Assembly: GCA_902515565.1 (NCBI GenBank)
Contig: CABXVR010000012.1
Coordinates: 1-38,029, forward strand
Source of the DNA: an uncultured Bacteroidota bacterium
GTDB taxonomy: Bacteria; Bacteroidota; Bacteroidia; Flavobacteriales; Flavobacteriaceae
Direction of reading: 5' to 3'
Length of the DNA stretch: 38,029 nt
Both the position numbers and the translations under genes were made by a program. The notes under the pieces are model-generated. The model did not search any database. It was not told the origin of the DNA and saw only the letters and a list, made by a program, of their open reading frames with translations. How positions within the stretch are numbered: the stretch's first letter is position 1; every line of letters begins with the position of its first letter. Of the stretch, positions 24,637 to 33,995 are shown in pieces.

Positions 24637-26361
24637 ATGAGATTGTTTTTATTTATTTTATTTTTCTCTACATTCCAATTATTCAGTCAAGTAGTCACAG
24701 TTGAAGAAAGAAAAATATTTCTCGATGGTGAGGAATATAGAATTAACGGTATTTGTTATGCACGTGGAGAAGGAAATGGTGAAACATCTGGTTTCTCTTA
24801 CGTTGATGATATTCCCTTACTAGTTGAAGCTAACGTAAATACGATTAGAACATATTCAATGATTACAAATGTTGCTGAATTAAATGCATTTGCCGAGGCA
24901 GGTATTAAAATAATTATGCATTTAAATGAAAATAGTTATACATGGTATGTTAATCAATATAAAGATCATCCAGCTATTTTAATGTGGGAATTTGGTAATG
25001 AATTTAATTATCATCCCGAATGGTTTGGAGGTAATATTGATAACTGGTACAGTCTGTTAGAAACAGCTGCTGCAAATGTAAAGACTATAGATCCAAATCA
25101 TCCAGTTAGTACAGGCAATGGAGAAGTTCCTTCTTTAGATGTAATTAATAGTTGTCCTAGTGTTGATGTTTGGGGTATGAATATATATAGATTTTTAAAT
25201 ACAACGAGCGCTATAACTGATTTAGCTAGTTATTCTGATAAAGCTATGTATATTTCTGAATCTGGAGCTGATAGTTTTAATAACAATCAACAATCAGAAA
25301 ATCAATCTCAGCAAGCCCTAGCCACGGAACAAATCTTAAATTCAGTTTTAAGCTATTCTGATTTATGCGCAGGAATTACTTTATTTGAATTTTGTGATGA
25401 GTGGTGGAAAGCTGGTGATCCAAATTCGCATGATCCAGGTGGTTTTCCTATTAGTGTTGCTTATGATAACTTTGCAAATGAAGAATATTGGGGTATAGTC
25501 AATAGAGATAGAACCAAAAAAGAATCTTTTTATGTTGTACAAGAAATTTATGGAAATCAAGGAGGAAATGGTACTAATGAAGATTTAATTACTTTTTTAG
25601 AGTCTGGAACTTGGAGATTGCAAACTGAAGTTGATGGTTATAGAGGAGTAGGTCCTGGAGGTTCTTTCAGTGCAGAGTGGTGGAATTCTACTGCAAATGA
25701 GGATAATACTTCATTCGGGCTATATGATGATAGATTTAATTTTTATGGAACTAGTATTTCAGGACAAAGTATAATGGAAGTTGACACTGGTTCTGATGGT
25801 TCAATAATGGGTAAAAAACCTGAAATTGATGCTGCATTTGATCCAGGTAATAATAATAGTTATCCAGCTGATAATGAATTTAATGAATATTATAATTATC
25901 CAAAATCTGATTATTCGGATAGTTTTGTCTTAAGTGATGAAGGGGCAAGTACAGAAACAATTACATTTAGTAGTAATGCAGGCTTAGGTTTTTACACTGC
26001 ATTAAATAATCAACAATATCAGGTTTTAGAGAGAACAGAAACTTCTATGTATTTAAGAAACGTTGGTTCTGAAGGAAATTCATGGTATGGAAAATTTACA
26101 ACAGATGTTTTATCTAATCCTAGTTTTAATCAATTACAGTTGAGACTTTACCCAAATCCTACAAATTCAGATGTAGTAACAATTCAATCTTCTATAAGTG
26201 GGGAAAAGCATATTAAATTATATGATATTAATGGTAGATTAGTTTTAAATAAAAATTTAAATTCAGATTATTTAAATATTGCCTCTATAGACTCAGGTAT
26301 TTATTTTGTAAAAGTTATTGTTAAGGGTAAAATTTCCAATTCAAAATTAATTGTAAATTAA
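24637..26361 (+). CDS. T9SS-exported TIM-barrel glycosidase with lipocalin-like domain
   Basis: A 574-residue secreted enzyme. Signal peptide about 1-17. The catalytic barrel (about 20-305) is of the GH2/GH5 clan: WEFGNEFNY (117-125) gives the probable acid/base Glu122 and YISESG (205-210) the probable nucleophile Glu208. LFEFCDEWWKAGD and EYWGIVNRDRTKKES close the barrel. A second domain (about 318-490; SGTWRLQTEVDGYRGVGPGG, WWN, DDRFNFYG) resembles lipocalin-like modules found with Bacteroidota GH16 enzymes. The C-terminus (LRLYPNPTNSD to the end) is a T9SS type A sorting domain. The substrate is unassigned; a beta-glucan or mannan are guesses only. Confidence 0.78.
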   Translation: MRLFLFILFFSTFQLFSQVVTVEERKIFLDGEEYRINGICYARGEGNGETSGFSYVDDIPLLVEANVNTIRTYSMITNVAELNAFAEAGIKIIMHLNENSYTWYVNQYKDHPAILMWEFGNEFNYHPEWFGGNIDNWYSLLETAAANVKTIDPNHPVSTGNGEVPSLDVINSCPSVDVWGMNIYRFLNTTSAITDLASYSDKAMYISESGADSFNNNQQSENQSQQALATEQILNSVLSYSDLCAGITLFEFCDEWWKAGDPNSHDPGGFPISVAYDNFANEEYWGIVNRDRTKKESFYVVQEIYGNQGGNGTNEDLITFLESGTWRLQTEVDGYRGVGPGGSFSAEWWNSTANEDNTSFGLYDDRFNFYGTSISGQSIMEVDTGSDGSIMGKKPEIDAAFDPGNNNSYPADNEFNEYYNYPKSDYSDSFVLSDEGASTETITFSSNAGLGFYTALNNQQYQVLERTETSMYLRNVGSEGNSWYGKFTTDVLSNPSFNQLQLRLYPNPTNSDVVTIQSSISGEKHIKLYDINGRLVLNKNLNSDYLNIASIDSGIYFVKVIVKGKISNSKLIVN

Positions 26362-26378
26362 CATTAAATTAAAAAATT

Positions 26379-26780
26379 ATGAAAAAACTATTCTTTCTCT
26401 CCGTTTTACTAATCTTTGCTAGTAGCTGTGATGATAATTCAGAAAACCTTCCTGCGCCATATTATTCAATTGAAGGGAAATGGGTTGTAGAAGGTAGTGT
26501 TCCAGAAGGAAATACAATGTATCTCTATGAAGATGGGCTACGTTACACTTACTACTGTGTTGAAGGTGATTGTAATGCATTGTATAACTCATACGAAGCA
26601 AATGATGGGAATCATATCCCGAATCCTCTTAATTATTCGTATGACAATGACATTCTAACAGTTGATTTAAACTTTGGTAATGAATTAGTTACTCCAATTA
26701 CATTTGAATGTGATGGTGGGGAAGTAATTTTTGAACTCACCGGATCTAGCTTATTTAGATTAAATTCTGATTGTGAATAG
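26379..26780 (+). CDS. Small lipocalin-like lipoprotein
   Basis: A 133-residue lipoprotein with signal LLIFASSCDDNSE (lipid-bearing Cys17). The mature part begins IEGKWVVEGS, as in lipocalin-like family proteins of Bacteroidota, followed by short beta strands. Besides the lipidated one it has four cysteines (two in YYCVEGDC, one in FECDG, one near the C-terminus in SDCE), probably paired. It starts 17 bases after the glycosidase stop, so the two form one operon, and it may be a surface partner of the secreted enzyme. No function can be stated. Confidence 0.72.
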   Translation: MKKLFFLSVLLIFASSCDDNSENLPAPYYSIEGKWVVEGSVPEGNTMYLYEDGLRYTYYCVEGDCNALYNSYEANDGNHIPNPLNYSYDNDILTVDLNFGNELVTPITFECDGGEVIFELTGSSLFRLNSDCE

Positions 26781-26797
26781 TAATATTATTTGAGAGT

Positions 26798-26822
26798 ATT
26801 TTAAAAATTAACTTTTTAAAAT
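26798..26822. terminator. Possible weak bidirectional terminator between convergent genes
   Basis: A perfect 10-base inverted repeat, ATTTTAAAAA with a 5-base loop, then its complement, placed between the lipoprotein gene and the convergent SCO1 gene and covering the SCO1 stop codon. The stem is entirely A/T, so it would be weak. Confidence 0.3.
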
Positions 26823-27446
26823 CTTAATATCTTCTATCAATCTTAAAATTTCATTTTCGTCAGTTCCATCATAAATACCACGAATTTGTTTCTTAGTATC
26901 TATTAAAATAAAATTAGGTGTATGTATAAAGTCTTGTAGACCTCCATCTCCTTGTTCAACTACAGCAAAATAACTTTTCCTTGCTAGCTCGTAAATGTGC
27001 TTCTTAGGTCCTGTAGTGATATTCCATTTTGAGTCATTTACTCCTTTTTCAATTGCATATTGTTTAAGAATTTCTACATTATCAATTTCAGGTGTTACAG
27101 ACATTGATAATAACTTTATATCATCATTATCAATAAACTCATCTTGAATTTTAAGCATATTATTGGTCATAATAGGACAAATAGTAGGGCAGCTTGTAAA
27201 AAAAAAGTCTACTACATAAATTTTATTTTCATAATCTTTATTGGTTATAGTAATACCATTCTGGTTAGTTAAACTAAAATTAGCTACAGTATGATTCTTA
27301 CTTACATTTCTTACACTCTTGTCAACTAACTTTTCTTTAAAATCTACAGGGTTATAAATAGGTAATTGTTTTTTTTCCTGCTGATCACAAGAAAAGGAAA
27401 AACTGATCATAAAAATTAAAGCATAAGCTAAACGAATCTTAAACAT
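26808..27446 (-). CDS. SCO1/SenC-family copper lipoprotein
   Basis: A 212-residue thioredoxin-fold protein that in other bacteria delivers copper to the CuA site of cytochrome oxidase or acts as a periplasmic thiol reductase. The signal ends SFSFSC (lipid-bearing Cys20). The copper motif FTSCPTICP has Cys86 and Cys90, and the third ligand is His175 of DFIHTPNF, so the site is complete. Its start overlaps the TPR lipoprotein gene by 8 bases, which implies translational coupling. No oxidase genes are in the window. Confidence 0.9.
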   Translation of the reverse strand: MFKIRLAYALIFMISFSFSCDQQEKKQLPIYNPVDFKEKLVDKSVRNVSKNHTVANFSLTNQNGITITNKDYENKIYVVDFFFTSCPTICPIMTNNMLKIQDEFIDNDDIKLLSMSVTPEIDNVEILKQYAIEKGVNDSKWNITTGPKKHIYELARKSYFAVVEQGDGGLQDFIHTPNFILIDTKKQIRGIYDGTDENEILRLIEDIKILKS

Positions 27447-29139
27447 TTTTAGAATTTGAATTATTTGCTAAAAAATCTTTTGCCTCTAATAGTTCTGGAC
27501 GTGAGCTGTTTACATCCTCACTTACTTTAATTAATTTTTCAAAATAGTAAGCTGCTAATTCATTATTATCAAGCTTTTGAGCTGCTTTAGCTGCTCCATA
27601 AAGACCATTAAATCTAAATGGACGACCTTTTAAATTCAATTCATATGATTTAAGAGCTTCTTTATGTCTACCTGTTAACATATAAAGATCAGCTAACAAT
27701 TCTTCTGCAGGGATTATCTCACCTGGTGTAACAGCTGCTTTGGAGGTTTCACTTTCAAGCTTTGATGCTAATTTCATGTATTCAATAGCTTTTTCAGTAT
27801 TTCCTTTTGAATATTCAATCCATCCTTTAATAGATTCAATTTGAATGGTAACTTGACCTGTTTCATAACTGTTTTTAGCTTCATTTAAGCGATCTCTTAA
27901 TTTAATTAAAATATCTAGTTCTTTCTGTGCCTTTGATGAATTTCCAGTGTTAGTAAAGCCTAATGCTCTTGAAAAATGTAACATTGCTTTAGGCCATGGT
28001 GCTTTGTCCCAATCTAAATTTGTTTTTGGTAATTCAAGTTCAGTTGCTAACTTCCAATCTTTATTCTCTACAGCTAATCTTGACGGTACTGCAATTAGCG
28101 CATATGCAGATGCAAAATGGTCAGATGGAAAAACTTCTTTTATTTCATTCATTTTATTCATTTCAGATTGTGCTCTAACATTATCACCCATTTGAAGATA
28201 AGCATACACAAGATAGTCTAACGCATGTATTTCACTAACCCAATTTGCATTCGGGTTAACTGATTCAGCATAACATACAGCAGAATTAGCTGAGTCTATA
28301 TTAGATTTGATAGATTCATTCCATAAACCTAATCTTGTAAAAATATGAGACGGCATATGCTGTGCGTGAGCTGAGGCTGGAGCAATTACAGCATATTTAC
28401 GAGCTGTATTAAGTGCTAAATGTGCTAGTTCTGGAGAATCATAATTATGAATTATATAATGAGCAATTCCAGGGTGATTTGGATTAGTTTCAAATAACTT
28501 TTCTAATATTTTTCCTGACTTCTTTTGTTTGATATATGACTTGTCATTTAAATCTGCAGTTGCCAAAACAGCTAAAGAATAAAATACTGCAGTTTCTACA
28601 TCGCCAGGGTATTTATTGTATAATTCTTCCATCTTACTTTCGTAATTCAGTTTTCTAGTTTTTGTGTCTAGATTTTGCCAATCATTGAAATAAACTGTGA
28701 CAGCATCTATATAGTCTTTTTCACGTTCGTTATTTGGGGTTAGTGTTTGAGCAACTTCAAGTAGTTTTTCACCTCTTTCAAGTGACTTCGAACTCTGTTT
28801 AAATGACAAAGGGTGATTTAAAATACTCATAGCCGTTCCCCAATAAGCCATTAAACACTCTGGATCCTGATCAAGGACACTCACAAATGCTTTTTCTGCT
28901 TCTGCATATTCAAAAGAGTGCATAAGCGATAAACCTAGATTAAATGTTTCACGTAAATCATACCTGCATGATAGTGCAAAACTCACATCACCAAAATTTG
29001 GATCTCCACATAACAAAAGATCTCCTCTTTTTAAATCTAATTCAGTAAATGATTGAATTGATTTTGTTTTTTTATTTTCACAAGATGAAAAACATAAAAT
29101 TATAATAAGTACTACTAAAAGTTTATTGTAATGAGTCAT
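27439..29139 (-). CDS. TPR lipoprotein with conserved-looking histidine clusters
   Basis: A 566-residue lipoprotein (signal LIIILCFSSC, lipid-bearing Cys20) composed mainly of TPR-type helical hairpins, for example around 62-105, 420-460 and 475-520. The middle contains HPGIAHYIIH (222-231) and HAQHMPSH (258-265), an unusual density of histidine for a TPR protein. It belongs to a broad bacterial TPR group of unknown role. It overlaps the SCO1 gene by 8 bases, so a part in copper handling or oxidase assembly is possible, but that is inferred from the neighbour and the histidines only. Confidence 0.82.
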   Translation of the reverse strand: MTHYNKLLVVLIIILCFSSCENKKTKSIQSFTELDLKRGDLLLCGDPNFGDVSFALSCRYDLRETFNLGLSLMHSFEYAEAEKAFVSVLDQDPECLMAYWGTAMSILNHPLSFKQSSKSLERGEKLLEVAQTLTPNNEREKDYIDAVTVYFNDWQNLDTKTRKLNYESKMEELYNKYPGDVETAVFYSLAVLATADLNDKSYIKQKKSGKILEKLFETNPNHPGIAHYIIHNYDSPELAHLALNTARKYAVIAPASAHAQHMPSHIFTRLGLWNESIKSNIDSANSAVCYAESVNPNANWVSEIHALDYLVYAYLQMGDNVRAQSEMNKMNEIKEVFPSDHFASAYALIAVPSRLAVENKDWKLATELELPKTNLDWDKAPWPKAMLHFSRALGFTNTGNSSKAQKELDILIKLRDRLNEAKNSYETGQVTIQIESIKGWIEYSKGNTEKAIEYMKLASKLESETSKAAVTPGEIIPAEELLADLYMLTGRHKEALKSYELNLKGRPFRFNGLYGAAKAAQKLDNNELAAYYFEKLIKVSEDVNSSRPELLEAKDFLANNSNSKNV

Positions 29140-29250
29140 AATTTAAAATTTACAGTTAATTATTTATGAGTAAAATGAAATTAAAGAAAAAAATCCATTT
29201 TTTATCAAAGGATAATATATTTTTTAAAATTTGAATAATTATACAAATAT

Positions 29251-29475
29251 TTACTCAATAATTTCATAATCGATATTTAGTTTTCGAAGTGCTCTAAGGG
29301 ATGAGCCAGAATTTTTATTATTAATTTCAATATCTACAATATCACCATCTAATAAAATATTTGTAAGCTCATTGGACAAAGATTCATTAATATTAGTTGA
29401 TATCTCAACAATACATTTAGCTATTGCCCTTTTATCAGGCCTTAAACCATCGTAAGATAACAGGTTTATTTTCAT
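29251..29475 (-). CDS. Small protein, possibly L7/L12 C-domain-like
   Basis: A 74-residue protein with no signal or membrane segment. The pattern KRAIAKCIVEIS...LSNELTNILLDGDIVDIEI, then a helix and a final strand KLNIDYEIIE, follows the helix-helix-strand-helix-strand order of the ribosomal L7/L12 C-terminal domain, where KVVREVTGLGLKEAKDLV and AKLEEAGAKVELK take the same places. This is a weak fold-level similarity only. The gene stands alone between the TPR and sulfatase genes. No terminator or good promoter box is visible. Confidence 0.6.
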   Translation of the reverse strand: MKINLLSYDGLRPDKRAIAKCIVEISTNINESLSNELTNILLDGDIVDIEINNKNSGSSLRALRKLNIDYEIIE

Positions 29476-29570
29476 ACTTTAAATATATGAATAATAATTT
29501 ATTGAAAATTAAATGTCGATGACTTCGATTTTTTTTATATTAACAATGTGTACCAAATTACTTTTTTTAT

Positions 29571-31085
29571 ATGAAGCTTTTTAAATTCGCTATTTTATTT
29601 TTTGTACTGATAACAGTCACTGCAACTAAACCTTCAAAAAGTTCAGAAAAATTAAATTTCTTATTTATTATAGCTGATGATTTAAATTGTGCTTTAGGTG
29701 CTTATGGAGATTCACTTGCAATAACCCCAAATATTGATAAACTAGCAAAAGAAGGGCTCATTTTTGACAATGCACATGTCCAATACCCATTATGTGGACC
29801 ATCAAGAGTTTCTTTAATGACTGGTTTATATCCTGATCAAACAAAATCAAAAAAACTAAGACTTTACGTTCGTCAAACAATTCCAGATGTAATTACTCTA
29901 GGTCAAAAATTTAGAATGGAAAATTATCACTCAGTGAGAGTTGGTAAAATTTATCACTACCACAACCCCAGAGATATTGGTACTGCAGGACACGATGATT
30001 CTTATACATGGGACCAGACATTTAATCCTTATGGTCGAGATAAATTAGAGGAACATAAATTGAAAGGTTTGAAGCCGATACTTGATGGTGGTACTTTAAG
30101 TTGGTTAGAAGCAGATGGAACAGCTGAGGAGCAAACGGATGGCATAGGTGCTAATCAAACAATTGACTTTTTAGATGAATTTGCAGAGAGTGGTGAAAAT
30201 TTCTTTCTTGCGTTTGGACTTTATCGCCCTCATGTTCCTTTTGTAGCTCCAAAAGCATATTTTGATATGTATGACGTAAATGATTTTACTATCCCACAAA
30301 GTTCAAATAATTACTTAAAAACAATTCCAAAACCTGCAGCTATTTCAGTTCGTGCAAAAAAAGAGCAAGTAGATTTAGACCCAGAACTATCTAAGAAAAT
30401 AAAACATGCATATTATGCAACTACAAGCTTTATGGATGATCAAGTTGGAAGAGTTTTAGATAAGCTCAAAGAAACCGGATTAGATAAAAATACAATTGTT
30501 GTGTTTACGTCTGATCATGGATACCACATGGGTGAGCATGGACATTGGCAAAAGCAAACTTTATTTAACCAAGCAACAAGAGTTCCATTAGTTTTTGCTG
30601 GTCCTAATGTCAATAAAAATAATAAACCAATTGTAGATCCAGTAGAATTAGTAGATTTATATCCAACCATTATGGATATGTTGGATATGGAATCACCAAA
30701 ATTTATTAGTGGTAAAACTCTTATTTCTTACATGAATGGCTCTGATCTACCAGTTAGAGAAAGCTCTCTTACTGAGCTTCAGGTTAATAGAAATAATATA
30801 AAAGCACAAGGTTATAGTATTAAAACCAAAAGATACAGGTTAACTCAGTGGAAGTATGGAGGAAATTTAAGTTATGAATTATATGATCATAAATTTGACA
30901 ATCAAGAGCTAAACAATCTTGCAAATCACGCTGCATATATAAAAATTAAAGATTCTCTTTCAATAGTTTTAAAACAAAGAGTACTTGAGGCAAATAAAGT
31001 TCCTGTCAATCTTGGAAGACAAATAGATAATGCAGAGCCATGGTTTGAGCCAAAAAGAATTATACCAAGATCTAAATCAAAGTAA
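29571..31085 (+). CDS. Exported sulfatase, iduronate-2-sulfatase-like
   Basis: A 504-residue type I (S1) sulfatase with a signal peptide (about 1-19). LFIIADDLN gives the metal-binding Asp36 and Asp37. The formylglycine motif is CGPSR (75-79, Cys75), within YPLCGPSRVSLMTGLYP. TSDHGYHMGEHGHWQKQTLF is the second metal and substrate region. Overall it resembles iduronate-2-sulfatase-type subfamilies such as S1_7, common in marine flavobacteria that degrade sulfated algal polysaccharides. The Cys-type motif needs a formylglycine-generating enzyme from elsewhere in the genome. It converges on acnB with a 22-base gap. Confidence 0.92.
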   Translation: MKLFKFAILFFVLITVTATKPSKSSEKLNFLFIIADDLNCALGAYGDSLAITPNIDKLAKEGLIFDNAHVQYPLCGPSRVSLMTGLYPDQTKSKKLRLYVRQTIPDVITLGQKFRMENYHSVRVGKIYHYHNPRDIGTAGHDDSYTWDQTFNPYGRDKLEEHKLKGLKPILDGGTLSWLEADGTAEEQTDGIGANQTIDFLDEFAESGENFFLAFGLYRPHVPFVAPKAYFDMYDVNDFTIPQSSNNYLKTIPKPAAISVRAKKEQVDLDPELSKKIKHAYYATTSFMDDQVGRVLDKLKETGLDKNTIVVFTSDHGYHMGEHGHWQKQTLFNQATRVPLVFAGPNVNKNNKPIVDPVELVDLYPTIMDMLDMESPKFISGKTLISYMNGSDLPVRESSLTELQVNRNNIKAQGYSIKTKRYRLTQWKYGGNLSYELYDHKFDNQELNNLANHAAYIKIKDSLSIVLKQRVLEANKVPVNLGRQIDNAEPWFEPKRIIPRSKSK

Positions 31086-31107
31086 GCAAATAAAAACAAG
31101 TGATTTT

Positions 31108-33906
31108 TTAATAAGAAAGCAGATGAGCAGGTTTTGAGGCCATTTTCTTGATTGGAGGGGCAAATTGAGTAAGTTTTATCCCCTTAACGGCTGTTTTATA
31201 TTCTTCAATTGTAGGAGTTCTACCTAGTATTGCAGACAGAACAACTACTGGGGTAGAGGCTAGTAATGATTCTCCTTTTTTTCGATCCGAGTCTTTTACT
31301 ACTCTGCCTTTAAATAAACGTGTAGAAGTTGCCATTACTGTATCTCCTTTTTCTGCTTTCTCTTGATTACCCATGCAAAGATTACAACCTGGGCGTTCGA
31401 GATATAAAATGTTATCATATTCTAATCGAGCTTCCCCTTTTGGAGCTGAATCATCGAATTCAAATCCAGAATATTTTTGTAAAATCTCCCAATCTCCCTC
31501 AGATTTAAGTTCGTCTATGATGTTATAAGTAGGGGCTGTAACTACGAGGGGTGCTTTGAATTCAACTTTACCATATTCTTCTTCTAGATTTTTAAGCATT
31601 CTAGCTACAATCTTAATATCACCTTTGTGGACCATACATGAACCTATAAAGCCTAAATCAATATGTTTTTCTCCTTCATAGTAAGAGATTTCACGAATTG
31701 TATCATGAGTGTATCTCTTGGAAACATCTTCATTGTTAACATCCGGATCTGCAATCATTGGTTCATCAATAATATCTAAATCTACAACAAATTCTGCATG
31801 ATATTTAGCATTTTCATCAGGAGTTAAAGGAGGTTTTTCTCCAGATTTAATTTGATTAATTCTTTTATTGGCTCTATCGATAAGTCCCTGTAGTACTTGA
31901 CCTTCATTGTCCATACCTTTATCAATCATTATTTGGATTCGACCAATAGCTATGTTAAGTGATTGAATAAGTGTTTCATCTTGAGAAATACATATAGACG
32001 CCTTTGCTTTCATTTCTGCTGTCCAATCAGTGAAAGTAAATGCTTGATCGGCAAGTAGGGTTCCTATGTGAACTTCGATAATTCGGCCTTGAAATACATT
32101 TTCACCATTAAATTTCTTTAACATTTGATGTTGAGTAGCATGCACAACATCACGAAAATCCATATGATCTTTCATTTTACCTTTAAATGTTACTTTAACA
32201 GATTCTGGTATTGGCATTGAAGCTTCTCCTGTTGCTAATGCTAAAGCAACAGTACCTGAGTCTGCTCCAAAAGCTACACCTTTTGACATTCTTGTGTGTG
32301 AATCACCACCAATAATAATTGCCCAATCATCAATAGTAATATCATTTAAGACTTTATGTATTACATCAGTCATGGGTTGGTATTTATGCTCAGGATGACG
32401 CGCAGTTATAAGGCCAAAATCACTCATAAACTTCATTAGTCTTGGAATATTTGTTTGGGATTTTATATCCCAAACAGAAGCAGTGTGGCATCCAGATTGA
32501 TAAGCGCCATCAACAATAGGTGAAATTGTAGTAGCAGCCATCATTTCCAGCTCTTGAGAGGTCATTAGTCCTGTAGTATCTTGTGACCCAACAATATTTA
32601 CTTCTACTCGAACATAGGAGCCTGCGTGAAGAGTAGCACCAGATGTTCCAACTGCATTTTTATTAAAAATTTTCTCTACTGCTGTAAGTCCTTGATTTTT
32701 TAAAGTAATCTCTTTAGATACTGCGAAAACAGGAGACAATTTTTTATCTAATGCTTTAGCTGCAAAAGCTTGTAGTTTTTTGCCAAATACAATAGCATAA
32801 GAACCTCCAGCTTTCATGAATTCTATTTTTTGTGGAGTGAACGATGAAGAAATATCCATCAATTCAGTTCCTTCATTATACAGTTTTTTTGTTTTTGTAT
32901 TAATTGTTAGAACTGTTCCTGTAGATACAGAATATATTTGCTCTAAAACTGGTTCTCCGTCTTCATCAAGTATAAGATTTCCAGATGTGTCTTTTTTGTT
33001 TCTCCAGTTTTTTAAATCCAATCCAATTCCACCAGTAACATCTACTGTTGTTAAAAATATTGGAGATACTCCGTTTGTGCCAGCTATAACTGGAGCTATA
33101 TTTATAAAAGGTATATATTTACTAGCTTTTTTACCGATCCAAAGGGCTACGTTGTTAACACCTGACATTCTAGATGAACCAACACCCATAGTTCCTTTTT
33201 CAGCAATTAACATGACTCTTTTGTCTGGATGCTTTGCTTGTAGAGCTAATAATTCTTTTTGTTGCTCTTTATTATGTTCAAACATACACTGTCCGTGTAG
33301 TTGTCTATCAGATCTGGAATGAGCGTCTCCACCTGGTGATAATAAATCAGTAGAAATATCTCCTATGCCAGCAACGAAAGTAACTACCTTTATTTCCTCT
33401 GGCAGATCGGGTAGTTTTGTAAAAAATTCAGCATTAGCGTAGCTTTCAATAATTTCTTTAGCTACAGAGTTACCAGCTTTAAAAGCATTTTCTAAACGGC
33501 TAGTATCTGCTTCATACAAGAAAACTTGTGTTTTTAAAACTTTTGCAGCGCGTGTGGCATTAGAAATATCTTCGCCCAAAGCTATATCAAGTAGTACTTC
33601 AATTGAAGGCCCTCCCTTCATATGAGATAAAAGATCAAATGCGAAATCAACTGAAATTTCATCAACTACAGATTTACCAATAATAATTTCTTTTAAAAAT
33701 TTAGACTTTACAACAGCTGCACTAGTAGTTCCTGGTAATACATTGTAAATAAAAAAATCAAGAGATTCTTTTCTGTATAGGTGGTTAGAATCTTTGATTT
33801 GCAATATAATTTCACTTAATAATTCTGCTCCATCAATTGGTTTTGGATCAAGTTCCTGACTTTTCCTTTGTTCTATCTCATCTAGGTATTCAGTATATCT
33901 ACTCAT
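31108..33906 (-). CDS. acnB: Aconitate hydratase B
   Basis: Interconverts citrate and isocitrate in the TCA cycle and may act on 2-methylisocitrate. The 932-residue protein has the AcnB order: an N-terminal HEAT-like domain (residues 1-160), the swivel domain, then the catalytic domains. Iron-sulfur ligands are in the GCHTASVWD segment and in PGCNLCMGNQEKAEKGD near the end. It is longer than the E. coli protein (865), with extra residues around the GNLILDEDGEPVLEQ segment; related Bacteroidota proteins are, as I recall, similarly long. Single gene with its own -7-like box. Confidence 0.95.
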   Translation of the reverse strand: MSRYTEYLDEIEQRKSQELDPKPIDGAELLSEIILQIKDSNHLYRKESLDFFIYNVLPGTTSAAVVKSKFLKEIIIGKSVVDEISVDFAFDLLSHMKGGPSIEVLLDIALGEDISNATRAAKVLKTQVFLYEADTSRLENAFKAGNSVAKEIIESYANAEFFTKLPDLPEEIKVVTFVAGIGDISTDLLSPGGDAHSRSDRQLHGQCMFEHNKEQQKELLALQAKHPDKRVMLIAEKGTMGVGSSRMSGVNNVALWIGKKASKYIPFINIAPVIAGTNGVSPIFLTTVDVTGGIGLDLKNWRNKKDTSGNLILDEDGEPVLEQIYSVSTGTVLTINTKTKKLYNEGTELMDISSSFTPQKIEFMKAGGSYAIVFGKKLQAFAAKALDKKLSPVFAVSKEITLKNQGLTAVEKIFNKNAVGTSGATLHAGSYVRVEVNIVGSQDTTGLMTSQELEMMAATTISPIVDGAYQSGCHTASVWDIKSQTNIPRLMKFMSDFGLITARHPEHKYQPMTDVIHKVLNDITIDDWAIIIGGDSHTRMSKGVAFGADSGTVALALATGEASMPIPESVKVTFKGKMKDHMDFRDVVHATQHQMLKKFNGENVFQGRIIEVHIGTLLADQAFTFTDWTAEMKAKASICISQDETLIQSLNIAIGRIQIMIDKGMDNEGQVLQGLIDRANKRINQIKSGEKPPLTPDENAKYHAEFVVDLDIIDEPMIADPDVNNEDVSKRYTHDTIREISYYEGEKHIDLGFIGSCMVHKGDIKIVARMLKNLEEEYGKVEFKAPLVVTAPTYNIIDELKSEGDWEILQKYSGFEFDDSAPKGEARLEYDNILYLERPGCNLCMGNQEKAEKGDTVMATSTRLFKGRVVKDSDRKKGESLLASTPVVVLSAILGRTPTIEEYKTAVKGIKLTQFAPPIKKMASKPAHLLSY

Positions 33907-33936
33907 AAACTTATTAATTCATGTAATATTACAAAA

Positions 33937-33944
33937 CAAAGTTA
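33937..33944 (-). promoter_or_regulatory. Putative -7 promoter box for acnB
   Basis: TAACTTTG on the minus strand fits TAnnTTTG and ends 30 bases before the ATG. No TTG stands at the -33 distance. Confidence 0.35.
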
Positions 33945-33995
33945 AAAATAAACCTATGTTTTAATAGTTTTTACTTACTATTTTTTTAGAAGATT

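Noticed and set aside
27947-28195. Two overlapping rightward frames inside the TPR lipoprotein gene
   Set aside because: Both are antisense shadows; the TPR frame is continuous and has a signal peptide.
32816-33322. 168-codon rightward frame opposite acnB
   Set aside because: It is antisense to conserved AcnB sequence, with no recognisable domain or promoter.
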